In this document: positions 43,266 to 51,726 of the stretch, one piece after another
Position numbering within the stretch: position 1 is the stretch's first letter
How the letters are laid out: each line of letters starts with the position of its first letter
Origin: Rossellomorea marisflavi
Lineage (GTDB): Bacteria > Bacillota > Bacilli > Bacillales > Bacillaceae_B
DNA: 64,000 nucleotides
Direction: 5' to 3'
NCBI RefSeq assembly: GCF_001274775.1
Contig: NZ_LGUE01000004.1
Coordinates: 943,025 to 1,007,024 of the forward strand
Program-made: the position numbers and the translations under genes
Notes under the pieces: model-generated
Database searches by the model: none
Seen by the model: the letters and a program-made list of their open reading frames with translations, nothing else
Told to the model about the DNA's origin: nothing

Positions 43266-44242
43266 TCGAAGTCTTAAAACCCGGATTACTGACGACCATA
43301 CAGGATTTAGGGAGAGGAGGGTTTCAGCAATTCGGTGTTTCAGTAAGCGGCAGCATTGATCCCTTGGCCCATAAAGTGGCAAATTTATTGGCGGGTAACG
43401 ACATTGATTCAGCGTTGATCGAAATCACCCTTACAGGACCTCATCTGCGTTTCCACGGGCACACCCTCCTCTCCATTTGCGGTGCCGATTTCTCCCCGAC
43501 CATCAACGGGGTCCAACATCCGCTCTGGAAGCCACTTAAAGTGGAGGAGGGGGACATCCTCCGGTTCGGCACCCCGAAAGAAGGCTGCCGTGCCTATCTG
43601 GCCGTTGCCGGAGGGATTGAAGTACCCGAGGTGATGGGCAGCAAGAGTACCTACCTCCGGGCAGGGATCGGGGGCTATAGGGGCAGGGCCTTGCAGAAAG
43701 GGGACAGACTTACCGTCGGGACTCCATCAAGTCTTTCCATAAAAATGGGGAACGCGCTTACCAGGAACCCCACGACGGATTGGTCTATCCCCCATGAGCT
43801 CATCGATCACTCTCGTTCGCGGGCGATCCGCATCATGCCGGGAAATGAGCATGGCCAATTCCAAGAGGAAAGCCGGGAGGCACTTTTCAATCAATCCTAC
43901 ACAGTGTCTCCCCGGTCGGACCGGATGGGCTGCCGCTTATCGGGGCCCGCCCTTCAGACCGAAACTCCCCGGGATATGATTTCTGAAGCCGTCACAACCG
44001 GGACCATCCAAGTACCTCCTGACGGCCAGCCCATCGTGCTCCTTGCCGATAGGCAGACCACAGGGGGATACCCAAGGATCGCCGAGGTCGCTTCCATCGA
44101 TTTACCGCGGGTCGCCCAGGCGAAGCCCGGCGATGAATTGAGATTTGCCCCCATCACCCATGTGGAAGCCCAGAGGCTGTATCTCCGGCGTGAAAGGCAG
44201 CTGAGAGAACTCAGACAGGGAATCTCCCTGAAATACGTGTGA
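43262..44242 (+). CDS. pxpC: 5-oxoprolinase subunit PxpC (KipA family)
   Basis: 326 residues of the biotin-dependent carboxyltransferase subunit 2-like family. The N-terminal VLKPGLLTTIQDLGRGGFQQFGVSVSGSID, ICGADFSPTINGV and C-terminal TGTIQVPPDGQPIVLLADRQTTGGYPRIA are all family hallmarks. It is coupled to pxpB by an ATGA overlap and ends in a strong terminator. The third subunit, PxpA (LamB/YcsF), is not adjacent and must be elsewhere or missing. Confidence 0.92.
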   Translation: MIEVLKPGLLTTIQDLGRGGFQQFGVSVSGSIDPLAHKVANLLAGNDIDSALIEITLTGPHLRFHGHTLLSICGADFSPTINGVQHPLWKPLKVEEGDILRFGTPKEGCRAYLAVAGGIEVPEVMGSKSTYLRAGIGGYRGRALQKGDRLTVGTPSSLSIKMGNALTRNPTTDWSIPHELIDHSRSRAIRIMPGNEHGQFQEESREALFNQSYTVSPRSDRMGCRLSGPALQTETPRDMISEAVTTGTIQVPPDGQPIVLLADRQTTGGYPRIAEVASIDLPRVAQAKPGDELRFAPITHVEAQRLYLRRERQLRELRQGISLKYV

Positions 44243-44248
44243 AGACAG

Positions 44249-44281
44249 CAAAAGCGCCCTTCAAAACGAAGGACGCTTTTG
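44249..44281. terminator. bidirectional terminator, pxpC / ywbE
   Basis: CAAAAGCG(C)CCTTC (44249-44262) pairs with GAAGGACGCTTTTG (44268-44281) around the loop AAAAC, between convergent genes. Confidence 0.88.
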
Positions 44282-44282
44282 T

Positions 44283-44480
44283 TTATTCCGTTATGATCTG
44301 TTTCACGCGGCCCACTTGTCCGTCTTGCAGGCGGACCTTGATGCCGTGCGGATGCTGAGGCGAGTTGGTCAGGATATCTTTGACGATCCCCCTGGTCAAC
44401 GCACCGGAGCGCTGATCTTTCTTCAGGACGATATCCACTTCGATACCCGGTTTGATATTCACACGCTGTTGTCCGTTCAT
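44283..44480 (-). CDS. ywbE: YwbE family small protein
   Basis: 65 residues, one small beta-rich domain: GQQRVNIKPGIEVDIVLKKDQRSGALTRGIVKDIL and a HGIKVRLQDGQVGRVKQI end. These are characteristic of the YwbE (DUF2196) family, widespread and of unknown function. The ATG at 44480 has GGAGCAG 7 nt upstream; the GTG two codons earlier overlaps that site. Confidence 0.9.
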   Translation of the reverse strand: MNGQQRVNIKPGIEVDIVLKKDQRSGALTRGIVKDILTNSPQHPHGIKVRLQDGQVGRVKQIITE

Positions 44481-44506
44481 GTTCACTGCTCCTATCTTAG
44501 GACCTG

Positions 44507-44737
44507 TCAGTCCTCGTCTTTCACATCAGGGTCTTCGGGTATCGGCTCATTCCAATACTCGGCAAGCTGACGCTTCATCTTCTCCATCTGTTCAAGATGA
44601 TGGGTGAATTGCTCTTTATTGATCAAGTACCGCTCTCCATCATGCACAGCCCGCACCTTCCGTTCAAGGATGAGGCTTTCGATATAGGCGACTGGGAGGG
44701 AAAGATACTCTGCTGTTTCTTCAATCGTCAGATACAT
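44507..44737 (-). CDS. excisionase-type helix-turn-helix protein
   Basis: 76 residues. The first 50 ([43 protein letters not shown]) are a MerR/excisionase-like winged helix-turn-helix; the rest is a helical, acidic tail. Such proteins bind DNA. No integrase or phage gene is nearby, so it is probably a small chromosomal regulator and not an excisionase. It begins 17 nt inside the end of rlmCD, which suggests coupling. GGGAAGGGG lies ahead of ATG 44737. Confidence 0.82.
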   Translation of the reverse strand: MYLTIEETAEYLSLPVAYIESLILERKVRAVHDGERYLINKEQFTHHLEQMEKMKRQLAEYWNEPIPEDPDVKDED

Positions 44738-46118
44738 GGGGGTCCCCTTCCCATTCAATACGCGCGACGGCTTCGCAGTGCATCGTTTGCGGGAACATAT
44801 CCACAGGCTGTACCTCTTTCGTTCGGTAGCCACCTGCTTCAAGGATCTTCAGATCCCTTGCCAGGGTGGCGGGGTTGCAGGACACGTAGACCACCTTCTT
44901 CGGCTTCATGGAAAGAATGGTGTTCAAGAGTGCCTCATCGCAGCCTTTACGTGGCGGGTCCACGACGAGGACATCGGCTTTGATGCCCTTCTCATACCAG
45001 GCTGGAATGACGACTTCGGCGGGTCCTGCCTCGAATTCTACATTGTCCATCCCGTTCAACGCTGCGTTCTTCCGGGCGTCCTCGATGGCCTGAGGGACGA
45101 TTTCCACTCCATATACCTTCTTTGCCTTCTGTGCGAGGAATAATGAAATCGTCCCGATTCCGCAGTAGGCATCAATGACCGTTTCTTCTCCCTGAAGATC
45201 GGCATATGCCAAGGCCTGATCGTAAAGGACCTTCGTCTGCTCAGGATTCACCTGATAAAACGACCTTGCCGATATGGCGAACTTCACATCCCCGATGCTG
45301 TCGTGAATGACTTCTTCCCCCCACAGTACCCGGGTATCATCTCCCATGATCACATTCGTCCGTTTGCCGTTCACATTATGGACGATGGATTTCAGGCCGC
45401 TGATTGACTGGGTGAGCCCCTTGATCAGCTCCTCTTTATGGGGAAGGGCTTTGGTCCGCGTGACAATGACCACCATGACTTCACCCGTGGTGAATGCCGT
45501 CCTCGTCATGATGTGGCGGAGGACACCCTTATGAGACTGTTCATTATAAGGCTGGATACCGAGGTCTGCGCATAGATCCTTCACCTTCTGGATCACTTCA
45601 TCATTCTTCTCGTACTGGATGATGCAGTGATCCATATCGATGATTTCATGGCTTCGCTTTTGATAGAATCCGGCCACCAGTCTGCCGTCTTGAAGCCCGA
45701 CGGGTACCTGAGCCTTGTTCCGGTAGCGCCACGGCTCTTCCATTCCGAGGACGGGGTTGACAGGGAGATCACGGAGTTTCCCGATCCTCTCGAGCACATC
45801 GCGGACGTTCTTTTCTTTTACCTGAAGCTGCCCTTCATACGTCATATGCTGGATTTGGCATCCGCCACATTCCGAGTAGATCGGACAAGGCGGCTCCTGC
45901 CTGAAGGGACTGTCACTGTGTCTCTCAACCAGTCGCCCGAAGCCGAAGCCTTTTCCGACCTTCACGACTTTGACACGACCGGTTTCGCCGGGTAGGGCGT
46001 CCGGAACGAAAATCGGGAACCCATCTACTTTGGTTACGCCATTGCCGTCATGGGTCAAATCCTCGAAATGCGCCTCTTCGATATATTCATTTTTAGTAAT
46101 GGGTGCTATTCTTTTCAT
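44721..46118 (-). CDS. rlmCD: 23S rRNA (uracil-C5)-methyltransferase RlmCD
   Basis: 465 residues. An N-terminal TRAM domain ([24 protein letters not shown]) is followed by an iron-sulfur cluster motif with C78, C84 and C87 ([14 protein letters not shown]). The SAM-dependent methyltransferase domain holds [28 protein letters not shown] and the catalytic [14 protein letters not shown]. In Bacillus the YefA protein makes both m5U747 and m5U1939, hence RlmCD. GGAAGATCGAC precedes the ATG. It lies near dgkB and gatCAB, as in B. subtilis. Confidence 0.93.
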   Translation of the reverse strand: MKRIAPITKNEYIEEAHFEDLTHDGNGVTKVDGFPIFVPDALPGETGRVKVVKVGKGFGFGRLVERHSDSPFRQEPPCPIYSECGGCQIQHMTYEGQLQVKEKNVRDVLERIGKLRDLPVNPVLGMEEPWRYRNKAQVPVGLQDGRLVAGFYQKRSHEIIDMDHCIIQYEKNDEVIQKVKDLCADLGIQPYNEQSHKGVLRHIMTRTAFTTGEVMVVIVTRTKALPHKEELIKGLTQSISGLKSIVHNVNGKRTNVIMGDDTRVLWGEEVIHDSIGDVKFAISARSFYQVNPEQTKVLYDQALAYADLQGEETVIDAYCGIGTISLFLAQKAKKVYGVEIVPQAIEDARKNAALNGMDNVEFEAGPAEVVIPAWYEKGIKADVLVVDPPRKGCDEALLNTILSMKPKKVVYVSCNPATLARDLKILEAGGYRTKEVQPVDMFPQTMHCEAVARIEWEGDPHVSDD

Positions 46119-46180
46119 GTCGATCTTCCTTTTCAGATTTCATTCCATGATTGTACCATAAACACGTCTCCGGGACGAAA

Positions 46181-46537
46181 TCAGGAAGGGGTTTCACACT
46201 GTTCCCCCTGACGGATGGACCGGATGGCTGCCTGCAGATAGGAAGTGAAGCGGCTGTCCCCTTCCCCTTCTTCGATCGCTTCCTGGATACAGACGAAATT
46301 ATCGATCAGATGGTCTGGTTTCATGCCTCTGCTCACCAGGACACTGTTCAACCAAATGGCGTAGTCGACGAAAATTTTCTCTTCCCCCACATCCGCAGCC
46401 GCCTGGAGATAGTTGAAATGGTGCACATTGTCTTCCCTGCACTTTCTCCGTCCTTCTTCCCCGAATCGATCCTGCAGTTCAGGATAGCGCTTATATAGCT
46501 TTTCCACGACGTTATCAATCAAGAGCTGATTTTCCAT
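46181..46537 (-). CDS. hypothetical all-helical protein
   Basis: 118 residues; not firmly recognised. The sequence is helical and charged, with RYPELQDRFGEEGRRKCREDNVHHFNYL and KIFVDYAIWLNSVLVSRGM. That pattern is like the helical cap preceding B12-binding or sensor domains in Bacillales regulators, but here it stands alone. Its ATG shares one base with the TGA of the upstream HmoA-like gene (TGATG), so the two are translationally coupled and may act together. Confidence 0.7.
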   Translation of the reverse strand: MENQLLIDNVVEKLYKRYPELQDRFGEEGRRKCREDNVHHFNYLQAAADVGEEKIFVDYAIWLNSVLVSRGMKPDHLIDNFVCIQEAIEEGEGDSRFTSYLQAAIRSIRQGEQCETPS

Positions 46538-46842
46538 CAGTACGCCACCACCTTGAACTTATCAATGGACGGAACGATGGCTGCAAGCCCCTGATCCGGG
46601 TATTTCTTCTCGAGCTCATGGATCCTCTTGAAATCTTCCCCCTGGACCCACGTCATGAAATGTTTCTTTGTATCCCACTCCATATGTACTGTAATTTCCC
46701 CAGACTTCTTCTCATTTTGTAAAAGAAGGAAGCGCTGAAAACCCTCCGCCTGATCGACCAGTCCGGAACGCTTTTGGTAGATGGAGATGACTTCATCGGC
46801 TTTTTCCGGCGGAACATTGAATGTTGAATGAACGATATACAT
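46537..46842 (-). CDS. antibiotic biosynthesis monooxygenase fold, haem-degrading HmoA-like protein
   Basis: 101-residue ABM/IsdG-type ferredoxin-like domain: MYIVHSTFNVPPEKADEVISIYQKR, EGFQRFLLLQNE, ITVHMEWDTKKHFMTWVQGEDF and a C-terminal KFKVVAY strand. The FxxW/H region resembles Bacillus HmoA/HmoB, which release iron from haem. Haem degradation is a reasonable but unproven role. I choose the ATG at 46842, preceded by AAGGGTGAGG, over the longer frame to 46896. Coupled to the next gene. Confidence 0.78.
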   Translation of the reverse strand: MYIVHSTFNVPPEKADEVISIYQKRSGLVDQAEGFQRFLLLQNEKKSGEITVHMEWDTKKHFMTWVQGEDFKRIHELEKKYPDQGLAAIVPSIDKFKVVAY

Positions 46843-47089
46843 GGCCCTCACCCTTTCATGGCTCATAGGTCGTGCTTGTTTCATCCACTGTACCACACGA
46901 GGTATTAGTCAGGAAACAATTCCTATTGACCAGAAGCCGGATTTACGAGAATATGAGGGCGATGAACCCCTTTCCCCCGGGCTTTTCAGTGGAAAGTCTG
47001 TCAATTCCTGACTCGTTTACCTTTGTCGATCATGGGGAAAGGTGGTAGGTAGAAACCAGCATCGTGCCGGAACAAAGTAGGTAGATACT

Positions 47090-47437
47090 ATGAATGAAGA
47101 ATTTCTTGTGAATATGATTTTGATCATGAACGTATTGATCGGGGTGTTCCTCACCCTGAAGACCCGCAGCTGGTGGCTCCCATACATACTGATAGCTCTG
47201 ACATTCCTCGTCCTGACCTTCGGATTCGGCGTGTCACTCCTAATGAAATCGGAAACCATACTCGCCTACCTTTTCGTTTTCGTAGTCAGCCAGCTTATCT
47301 GGGTTTTCTTCTTCGTCATGGCCGCCCATATCCTTTCGTGGGTCGTCCGGAAGGTCCCTTTTCGCCACAAGCAGCAGATCGGATGGATCTTTCTGATTGG
47401 CTTCCCCGTCGTCTTTTACCTGGCCATCCTCAAGTAG
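47090..47437 (+). CDS. hypothetical four-helix membrane protein
   Basis: 115 residues, not recognised. Four hydrophobic segments (about 5-21, 28-50, 58-84 and 96-113) with a short basic loop VVRKVPFRHKQQ before the last helix. AGGTAG lies ahead of the ATG at the usual distance. It is a single gene between a 190-bp gap and a bidirectional terminator. No conserved motif suggests a role. Confidence 0.6.
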   Translation: MNEEFLVNMILIMNVLIGVFLTLKTRSWWLPYILIALTFLVLTFGFGVSLLMKSETILAYLFVFVVSQLIWVFFFVMAAHILSWVVRKVPFRHKQQIGWIFLIGFPVVFYLAILK

Positions 47438-47457
47438 AAGCAACGCGGATCACGAAC

Positions 47458-47514
47458 AAAAAAACCGGATACCATGCATTTCAATTGAAATCGCAATGGT
47501 CATCCGGTTTTTTT
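47458..47514. terminator. bidirectional terminator, membrane protein gene / dgkB
   Basis: Outer stem AAAAAACCGGAT/ATCCGGTTTTTT with an inner CCAT/ATGG and TTTCAATTGAAA palindrome, between convergent genes. Confidence 0.85.
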
Positions 47515-47523
47515 AATCCTTCA

Positions 47524-48438
47524 TCACAGCGCTTTGTCTTCCGGTCGGATCTTATCCAACGGGACAAACACCTGGAGATGGCGGTAAAGATTCTCGAATT
47601 CGGCAGGAAGCACTCCACCGAGCTCGCCATCTACGTTCAGCTGTACCTTTTCCTTTGCCTTGATTTTGATACGGTTGGCCTGCGTATAAATGACATGCGG
47701 ATCCTTGACATGATCCCCTCGGAGGGCCATGGAAGCAATCCGGATGAATTCTGCCAGATTGGTCTTTTTCAGGATCAACAAAGAGAATAATCCATCATTG
47801 ATGGACGCATCAGGGGCAAGCTTTTCAAAGCCGCCGACTGAATTCGTCAGACCGATCAAAAAGAGCATCGCTTCGCCTTCGAACAGTTTCCCGTCATACT
47901 CGATCGATACATCGGTCGGCTTGATGGACGGGAGCATTTCGATGCCTTTCAAGTAATAGGCGAGCTGTCCGATCATCGTCTTCAGCTTGCTCGGCACTTC
48001 ATATGTAAGCTCCGTGATCCTTCCGCCGCCTGCAATATTGATGAAGTAGCGATCGTTCATACGACCGATATCGACCGGTATGGACTCACCCTTCGTGATG
48101 ATATCGATGGCAGAGCTGATATCCCTCGGGATATGGAGGGCCCTGGCAAAGTCATTTGTCGTTCCCATAGGGACGATCCCAAGCTTGGGCCGGTAGTCCT
48201 GCTCGGCAAGTCCGTTCACGACTTCATTGAGCGTACCGTCCCCGCCTGCTGCCACCACGATATCATAACGTCGCTCAACGGCGATCTGAGCCGCCTTGGT
48301 TGCATCCCCTTCACAGATCGTTGCATGGACAGAGGTTTCATAACCTGCCTGTTCCAGCTTGATCAGCACTTCGGCAAGATGCTTCTTGAAAAGCTCCCTC
48401 CCGGAAGTAGGATTATATATAATTCTTGCTCGTTTCAT
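47524..48438 (-). CDS. dgkB: diacylglycerol kinase DgkB
   Basis: 304-residue soluble lipid kinase. The N-terminal RIIYNPTSGRELFK, nucleotide-binding VVAAGGDGTLNEVVNGL and GIVPMGTTNDFARALHI blocks and the later DGLFSLLILKKTNL are as in DgkB/YerQ. The enzyme returns diacylglycerol from lipoteichoic acid synthesis to phosphatidic acid at the membrane. Gene context (gatCAB and rlmCD nearby) matches B. subtilis yerQ. The ATG at 48438 has GATGATGG but no strong ribosome binding site. Confidence 0.92.
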   Translation of the reverse strand: MKRARIIYNPTSGRELFKKHLAEVLIKLEQAGYETSVHATICEGDATKAAQIAVERRYDIVVAAGGDGTLNEVVNGLAEQDYRPKLGIVPMGTTNDFARALHIPRDISSAIDIITKGESIPVDIGRMNDRYFINIAGGGRITELTYEVPSKLKTMIGQLAYYLKGIEMLPSIKPTDVSIEYDGKLFEGEAMLFLIGLTNSVGGFEKLAPDASINDGLFSLLILKKTNLAEFIRIASMALRGDHVKDPHVIYTQANRIKIKAKEKVQLNVDGELGGVLPAEFENLYRHLQVFVPLDKIRPEDKAL

Positions 48439-48605
48439 CCATCATCATCCTAATCTTATTTTAATTCCATTAGTCTGTCCGTTCCCACTAGTACCATCAT
48501 ACACATATACTTCCGAAATATTCATTTGGGCATCTGACCCGACGCACAATATCATACCTCTTTTCAAAAGAAAAATCTAATGAATTGTCAATGTGTGGAG
48601 GATTG

Positions 48606-49403
48606 TCACGGAAAAAGATCGATCTTCCTGTCTTCCAGGAATCGGATGGAATCACGGAGCGCCAAGGAATCGAATTGATACACTTCCTGGATGATTTCCT
48701 TCCATTTTTCAAAGTCCTTCATCTGATATTCGCGGATATTCCGGTAGGTCATGACCTTCAGGGATCGGTTCCTGAGGAAGTAGCATTGATTGCCCTGGAA
48801 GCGGACCGCCGTGATCCTCCTCATTGTGACATTATCGTCCGTATCGGCATAGGAAGCTTCAATGTCCGGTACAAGCTCTTCCTCATCAAGGGGCACCCAT
48901 TCGATCACTTTTTTCACGAAGGTCTTCCCGTTGGAGCGCCTGTCGATTTCAAACTCCACGTGATCCTTCTTCGAGAAGATGATTTCTTCACCGAATCCAT
49001 GGAGGATATGCTTTTGTCTGGACTCAAGCTCGATCGGCTTCATGATTGGGGACCCATACCCGACATCGACATATAGTTTCCTGCCGTCGATGGAGACCAT
49101 CAGGCCGAGATGCCCGGGATTGACACGTACAAAACGGCATTCAAACCCGAGACGCGTCAGAAGCCTGCCAAAGTTGATGTTCAAGGTGAAACACGTCCCT
49201 CCCCATCCCCTTGAATGAAGATTGTCCACAAAGGTGTCCAGGGACGGCACGTACGTCTCGCCTGAATTGAAATAATGAAATTTACTGAATGTCTCATAAG
49301 GGATCTTCAGAAGATGCTGGCCGATGAGGCGCTGGAGATAATTGAGCGTCGGCTTTTCTAATTTCATATGTAAAAATTGCACATAGCTTGCTACTGCATC
49401 CAT
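48606..49403 (-). CDS. nat: arylamine N-acetyltransferase family protein
   Basis: 265 residues. The Cys-His-Asp triad of the NAT family is in place: C71 (RGWGGTCFTLN), H98 (NPGHLGLMV) and D113 (YVDVGYGSP). An N-terminal helical region with LIGQHLLKIPYETFSKF is also typical. The family transfers acetyl or other acyl groups from CoA to arylamines or takes part in antibiotic acylation; the natural substrate here is unknown. GAAAGAG lies ahead of ATG 49403. It appears monocistronic, with a weak downstream signal before dgkB. Confidence 0.87.
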   Translation of the reverse strand: MDAVASYVQFLHMKLEKPTLNYLQRLIGQHLLKIPYETFSKFHYFNSGETYVPSLDTFVDNLHSRGWGGTCFTLNINFGRLLTRLGFECRFVRVNPGHLGLMVSIDGRKLYVDVGYGSPIMKPIELESRQKHILHGFGEEIIFSKKDHVEFEIDRRSNGKTFVKKVIEWVPLDEEELVPDIEASYADTDDNVTMRRITAVRFQGNQCYFLRNRSLKVMTYRNIREYQMKDFEKWKEIIQEVYQFDSLALRDSIRFLEDRKIDLFP

Positions 49404-49520
49404 CCTATCACTCTTTCTGCATAATCATTTCCTTCAGGGCAGTGACCCCTTCTCTTCATGATAAAGGATTTTGCCCCTGGATTCCCATTACGAAATTGTT
49501 TCAGTAGGTTCACGGTAGCA

Positions 49521-49543
49521 AAAAAGCGGCCATCCGGCCGCTT
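49521..49543 (-). terminator. terminator of the XRE regulator gene
   Basis: 8-bp stem AAGCGGCC/GGCCGCTT (49524-49531 with 49536-49543) with U run on the minus strand; it touches the stop codon at 49542. Confidence 0.85.
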
Positions 49544-49922
49544 AATTCCTGGTCCCTTCCGACATCTGCTTCACGTTCCGGTCAACGGTTTTGTTCAGGT
49601 CGGGGGTGAATCCATTCTTCATTCGTTGATTCTCTTGTTGGAAATAGGCTTTGACTTCGTCATCGAATTCAATCTCGATGAGATCCCGCAGATCCGTGAT
49701 CCTAAGGGCGATCATGATGGAAACAAGATGGGCGACGGTGAGTGACTTTTTCTTAAAGTTGACCAATTCATTGATCGTTGCCACACGCAACCCTGTCAAA
49801 CGATGAAGGTCCCCTTGCGTCAACCCTCTTTCCTTCAGGATGTCTCCCAATTTTATGTGAATTTTATGGGGAAATTTATTCAGTGAATCAATAACGATTG
49901 AATTTGTCTTTTGGTGGATCAC
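49542..49922 (-). CDS. XRE family helix-turn-helix regulator
   Basis: 126 residues. The centre (about 24-82) is a Cro/CI-type HTH of the HTH_26 kind: IKLGDILKERGLTQGDLHRLTGLRVATINELV. It is followed by LTVAHLVSIMIALRITDLRDLIEI. The C-terminal 45 residues are charged and may mediate oligomerisation. The start appears to be GTG 49922, with GAGGAG 10 nt upstream. Targets are unknown. Transcribed alone. Confidence 0.83.
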   Translation of the reverse strand: MIHQKTNSIVIDSLNKFPHKIHIKLGDILKERGLTQGDLHRLTGLRVATINELVNFKKKSLTVAHLVSIMIALRITDLRDLIEIEFDDEVKAYFQQENQRMKNGFTPDLNKTVDRNVKQMSEGTRN

Positions 49923-50041
49923 ATTGCTTCAACTCCTCATTCATAAACATCTTACCGTGAATGTCAGTGCTCGTGAACCGGCAAAAACTACCAATATATG
50001 AGGTACTAATTACCATTACCCCATGTATTCGCATCCAAAAC

Positions 50042-50070
50042 AAAAAGGTACGGTTTTCCCATACCTTTTG
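50042..50070 (-). terminator. terminator of the thioredoxin-fold gene
   Basis: AAAAGGTA(TG)GG and CC(G)TACCTTTT pair around AAAA; U run follows on the minus strand. Confidence 0.8.
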
Positions 50071-50082
50071 TCATCTTTCCTG

Positions 50083-50649
50083 TTACATGAGGATGCTCTG
50101 AACGAGGCTTGTCTTCAAGCTATCATAGACTTCCTGCCAGATGGTCCTGTCTGTTGAGTAAAGATTCCCCAGTCGTTGAATCATCTCTTTTTTCCTTAAT
50201 GGAAAGTCCTCATGATCCCTTGGAGGCAGTTTGGCGTTCTCATCATCTACGACTTTCTTCACCAAAGGAGCCCTCGGTCCCCAAACCATGCGTTCCTTTC
50301 CTTCTTCATCAATAAAGATGAAAATCGGAATCGAACGTGACGTCCCATTCGTGAGATACTGATCCATGAGTTCTAGGTTTTCATCCCTCAAGATCATCTT
50401 CACCTCGATATTCGCTGCTTCAGCAAGCTTAAGGAGGATTGGAATATTGACCATGGCATCTCCGCACCAGTCTTCCGTAATGGCGATCACTTTAAGGGAA
50501 TGCTCCCCGATCCGCTCCAGCAGCTCGCGGTCCTCTTCAGGGATCGAGAACTTCTCGAGGATCGAAGCCGTCCGTTCTTTGTTTTCCTTCATATATTCTA
50601 AATAGGCGTCCGATGACATCGCCTTTTGATACCACTGCATCAAGTCCAT
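50083..50649 (-). CDS. thioredoxin-fold protein with CGDA in place of CxxC
   Basis: 188 residues. The thioredoxin fold is shown by VIAITEDWCGDAMVNIPILLKLAEAA, IEVKMILRDENLELMDQYL and a cis-Pro SRSIPIFIFID. The active site has a single Cys (WCGDA), as in the Thioredoxin_9 group common in Bacillales, so a classic dithiol exchange is excluded; peroxidase-like or bacilliredoxin-like chemistry remains possible. GGAGGAACATTTT precedes ATG 50649. A perfect 16-bp palindrome (50780-50795) lies 130 nt upstream. Confidence 0.83.
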   Translation of the reverse strand: MDLMQWYQKAMSSDAYLEYMKENKERTASILEKFSIPEEDRELLERIGEHSLKVIAITEDWCGDAMVNIPILLKLAEAANIEVKMILRDENLELMDQYLTNGTSRSIPIFIFIDEEGKERMVWGPRAPLVKKVVDDENAKLPPRDHEDFPLRKKEMIQRLGNLYSTDRTIWQEVYDSLKTSLVQSILM

Positions 50650-50872
50650 AAAATGTTCCTCCTTCAGCCGGCATAGCGAGAAATAAATTGTCTCATTATG
50701 CCTATAAGCATATAATATAAGAAAATGCGAGATAAGGGTAGATTTATTATTGTCCAGTTCACTTTTGTTCACATGTAGACAGTATTCGAATACTGCCCCA
50801 TTTTTCTAGGGGTCCAGGAAAATATTCTCACCCTTTTCACCACCCTGTATACCAAATTACGGTAAAAACACC

Positions 50873-50901
50873 TTGACATAACAATGTCCATCCACTACAT
50901 T
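50873..50901 (+). promoter_or_regulatory. orphan sigma-A-like promoter
   Basis: Perfect TTGACA (50873-50878), 17-nt spacer, TACATT (50896-50901). It points into gene-free sequence antisense to the DUF4257 operon. Confidence 0.4.
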
Positions 50902-51033
50902 TATTTTTGGCGACACCTGTCATTCCGTTCCAGGCGAAAAAAAAAGAATAGCGCGTGGCTACCCGATTTTCGGTACTCCAGAGGGTGAATGGGTCAAGAA
51001 GAGAAGTATCCCCGATACATCTTTCCTGTACAG

Positions 51034-51056
51034 AAAAAAAGCTGACTCATCGTCAG
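51034..51056 (-). terminator. terminator of the DUF4257 / small ORF operon
   Basis: CTGAC/GTCAG stem (51056-51052 with 51046-51042, minus strand) followed by UUUUUUU, 10 nt after the small ORF's stop. Its place supports transcription of that ORF. Confidence 0.65.
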
Positions 51057-51066
51057 TGGTTGATTC

Positions 51067-51225
51067 TCACACATTTTGAGACTTCCCTAATATTTGTGCC
51101 ACTTTTTTGTAGTAGTAGTTCAGCTCGACCAGGTTATCTGCCTCCTTCAGCCGTTCTAGATACTGCTGGGCTTTGGCATACTGCTCAGGTGGCAGCTCAA
51201 CCTTGATTCTTTTGTTCTTCCACAT
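51067..51225 (-). CDS. small protein, 52 residues, at the end of the DUF4257 operon
   Basis: Unannotated-size ORF starting MWKNKRIKVELPPEQYAKAQ and continuing with a helical stretch LERLKEADNLVELNYYYKKV. The composition is that of a soluble helical protein, with few rare residues. It starts 29 nt inside the end of the DUF4257 gene in another frame and stops 10 nt before a terminator, so it would be translated by coupling. No strong ribosome binding site is seen. The family is not recognised. Confidence 0.45.
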   Translation of the reverse strand: MWKNKRIKVELPPEQYAKAQQYLERLKEADNLVELNYYYKKVAQILGKSQNV

Positions 51226-51625
51226 CGTCAACAGGTTTCACCTCATTATGATTTGAAGATCCTCCCTTAGAGGTCAGTTCGAGCTGATAATGAGATAGCT
51301 CTTGAATATAAGACGCCTTCGTCTCTGCAAGATTTTGTTCGATTTTTCGCGTGATGACGGAACTTCCCCCGATTCCCGATAATAAACTGATATAGATGAT
51401 ATACCAGACCGGGACTGTATCAACAACTGGCAGCACGGATATGAATCCGGCCAATACCCCGATGATGATGTCCTTGACCGAACCAAACACATAGTGTTTC
51501 TCACCCTGGTCATCGATGAATTTCCGTGGGAAAGTGAAATGGCCATTCTTGAATACCAGGATATGCCCCAAGCCTCCAATACCACCCATCAACATTGGTA
51601 ACAGAATCACTTCGATTATGGACAT
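51197..51625 (-). CDS. DUF4257 membrane protein
   Basis: 142 residues. Three hydrophobic segments: EVILLPMLMGGIGGLGHILV near the N-terminus, then IIIGVLAGFISVLPVV and WYIIYISLLSGIGGSSVI. A charged soluble tail of about 50 residues follows. The layout matches the DUF4257 family found in Bacillus; function unknown. AGAGGG lies 8-9 nt ahead of ATG 51625, while the GTG at 51634 overlaps it. A small ORF overlaps its 3' end. Confidence 0.75.
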   Translation of the reverse strand: MSIIEVILLPMLMGGIGGLGHILVFKNGHFTFPRKFIDDQGEKHYVFGSVKDIIIGVLAGFISVLPVVDTVPVWYIIYISLLSGIGGSSVITRKIEQNLAETKASYIQELSHYQLELTSKGGSSNHNEVKPVDDVEEQKNQG

Positions 51626-51726
51626 TCTATCCACCCTCTGGAATCATTTACTATTATTATATTTTATTTACAGAAAATTCAGAATAAGCAATTGGACGCA
51701 ATTTTGTCCATCAAAGGAGCAGGAAA

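Larger units (their letters stand above)
50650..51066. other. 417-bp interval with palindrome and orphan promoter
   Basis: No gene. It contains the 16-bp palindrome CAGTATTCGAATACTG (50780-50795), a consensus plus-strand promoter TTGACA-17-TACATT (50873-50901) without a downstream reading frame, and the terminator 51034-51056. Confidence 0.6.

Noticed and set aside
44507-44737. Excisionase gene as a sign of an integrated element
   Set aside because: No integrase, attachment-site repeats or phage genes are near; the gene overlaps rlmCD in a core region, so it is more likely a small regulator.
47173-47790. 205-codon ORF over the 3' ends of the membrane protein gene and dgkB
   Set aside because: It runs through a bidirectional terminator and the antisense of dgkB, so it is not a gene.
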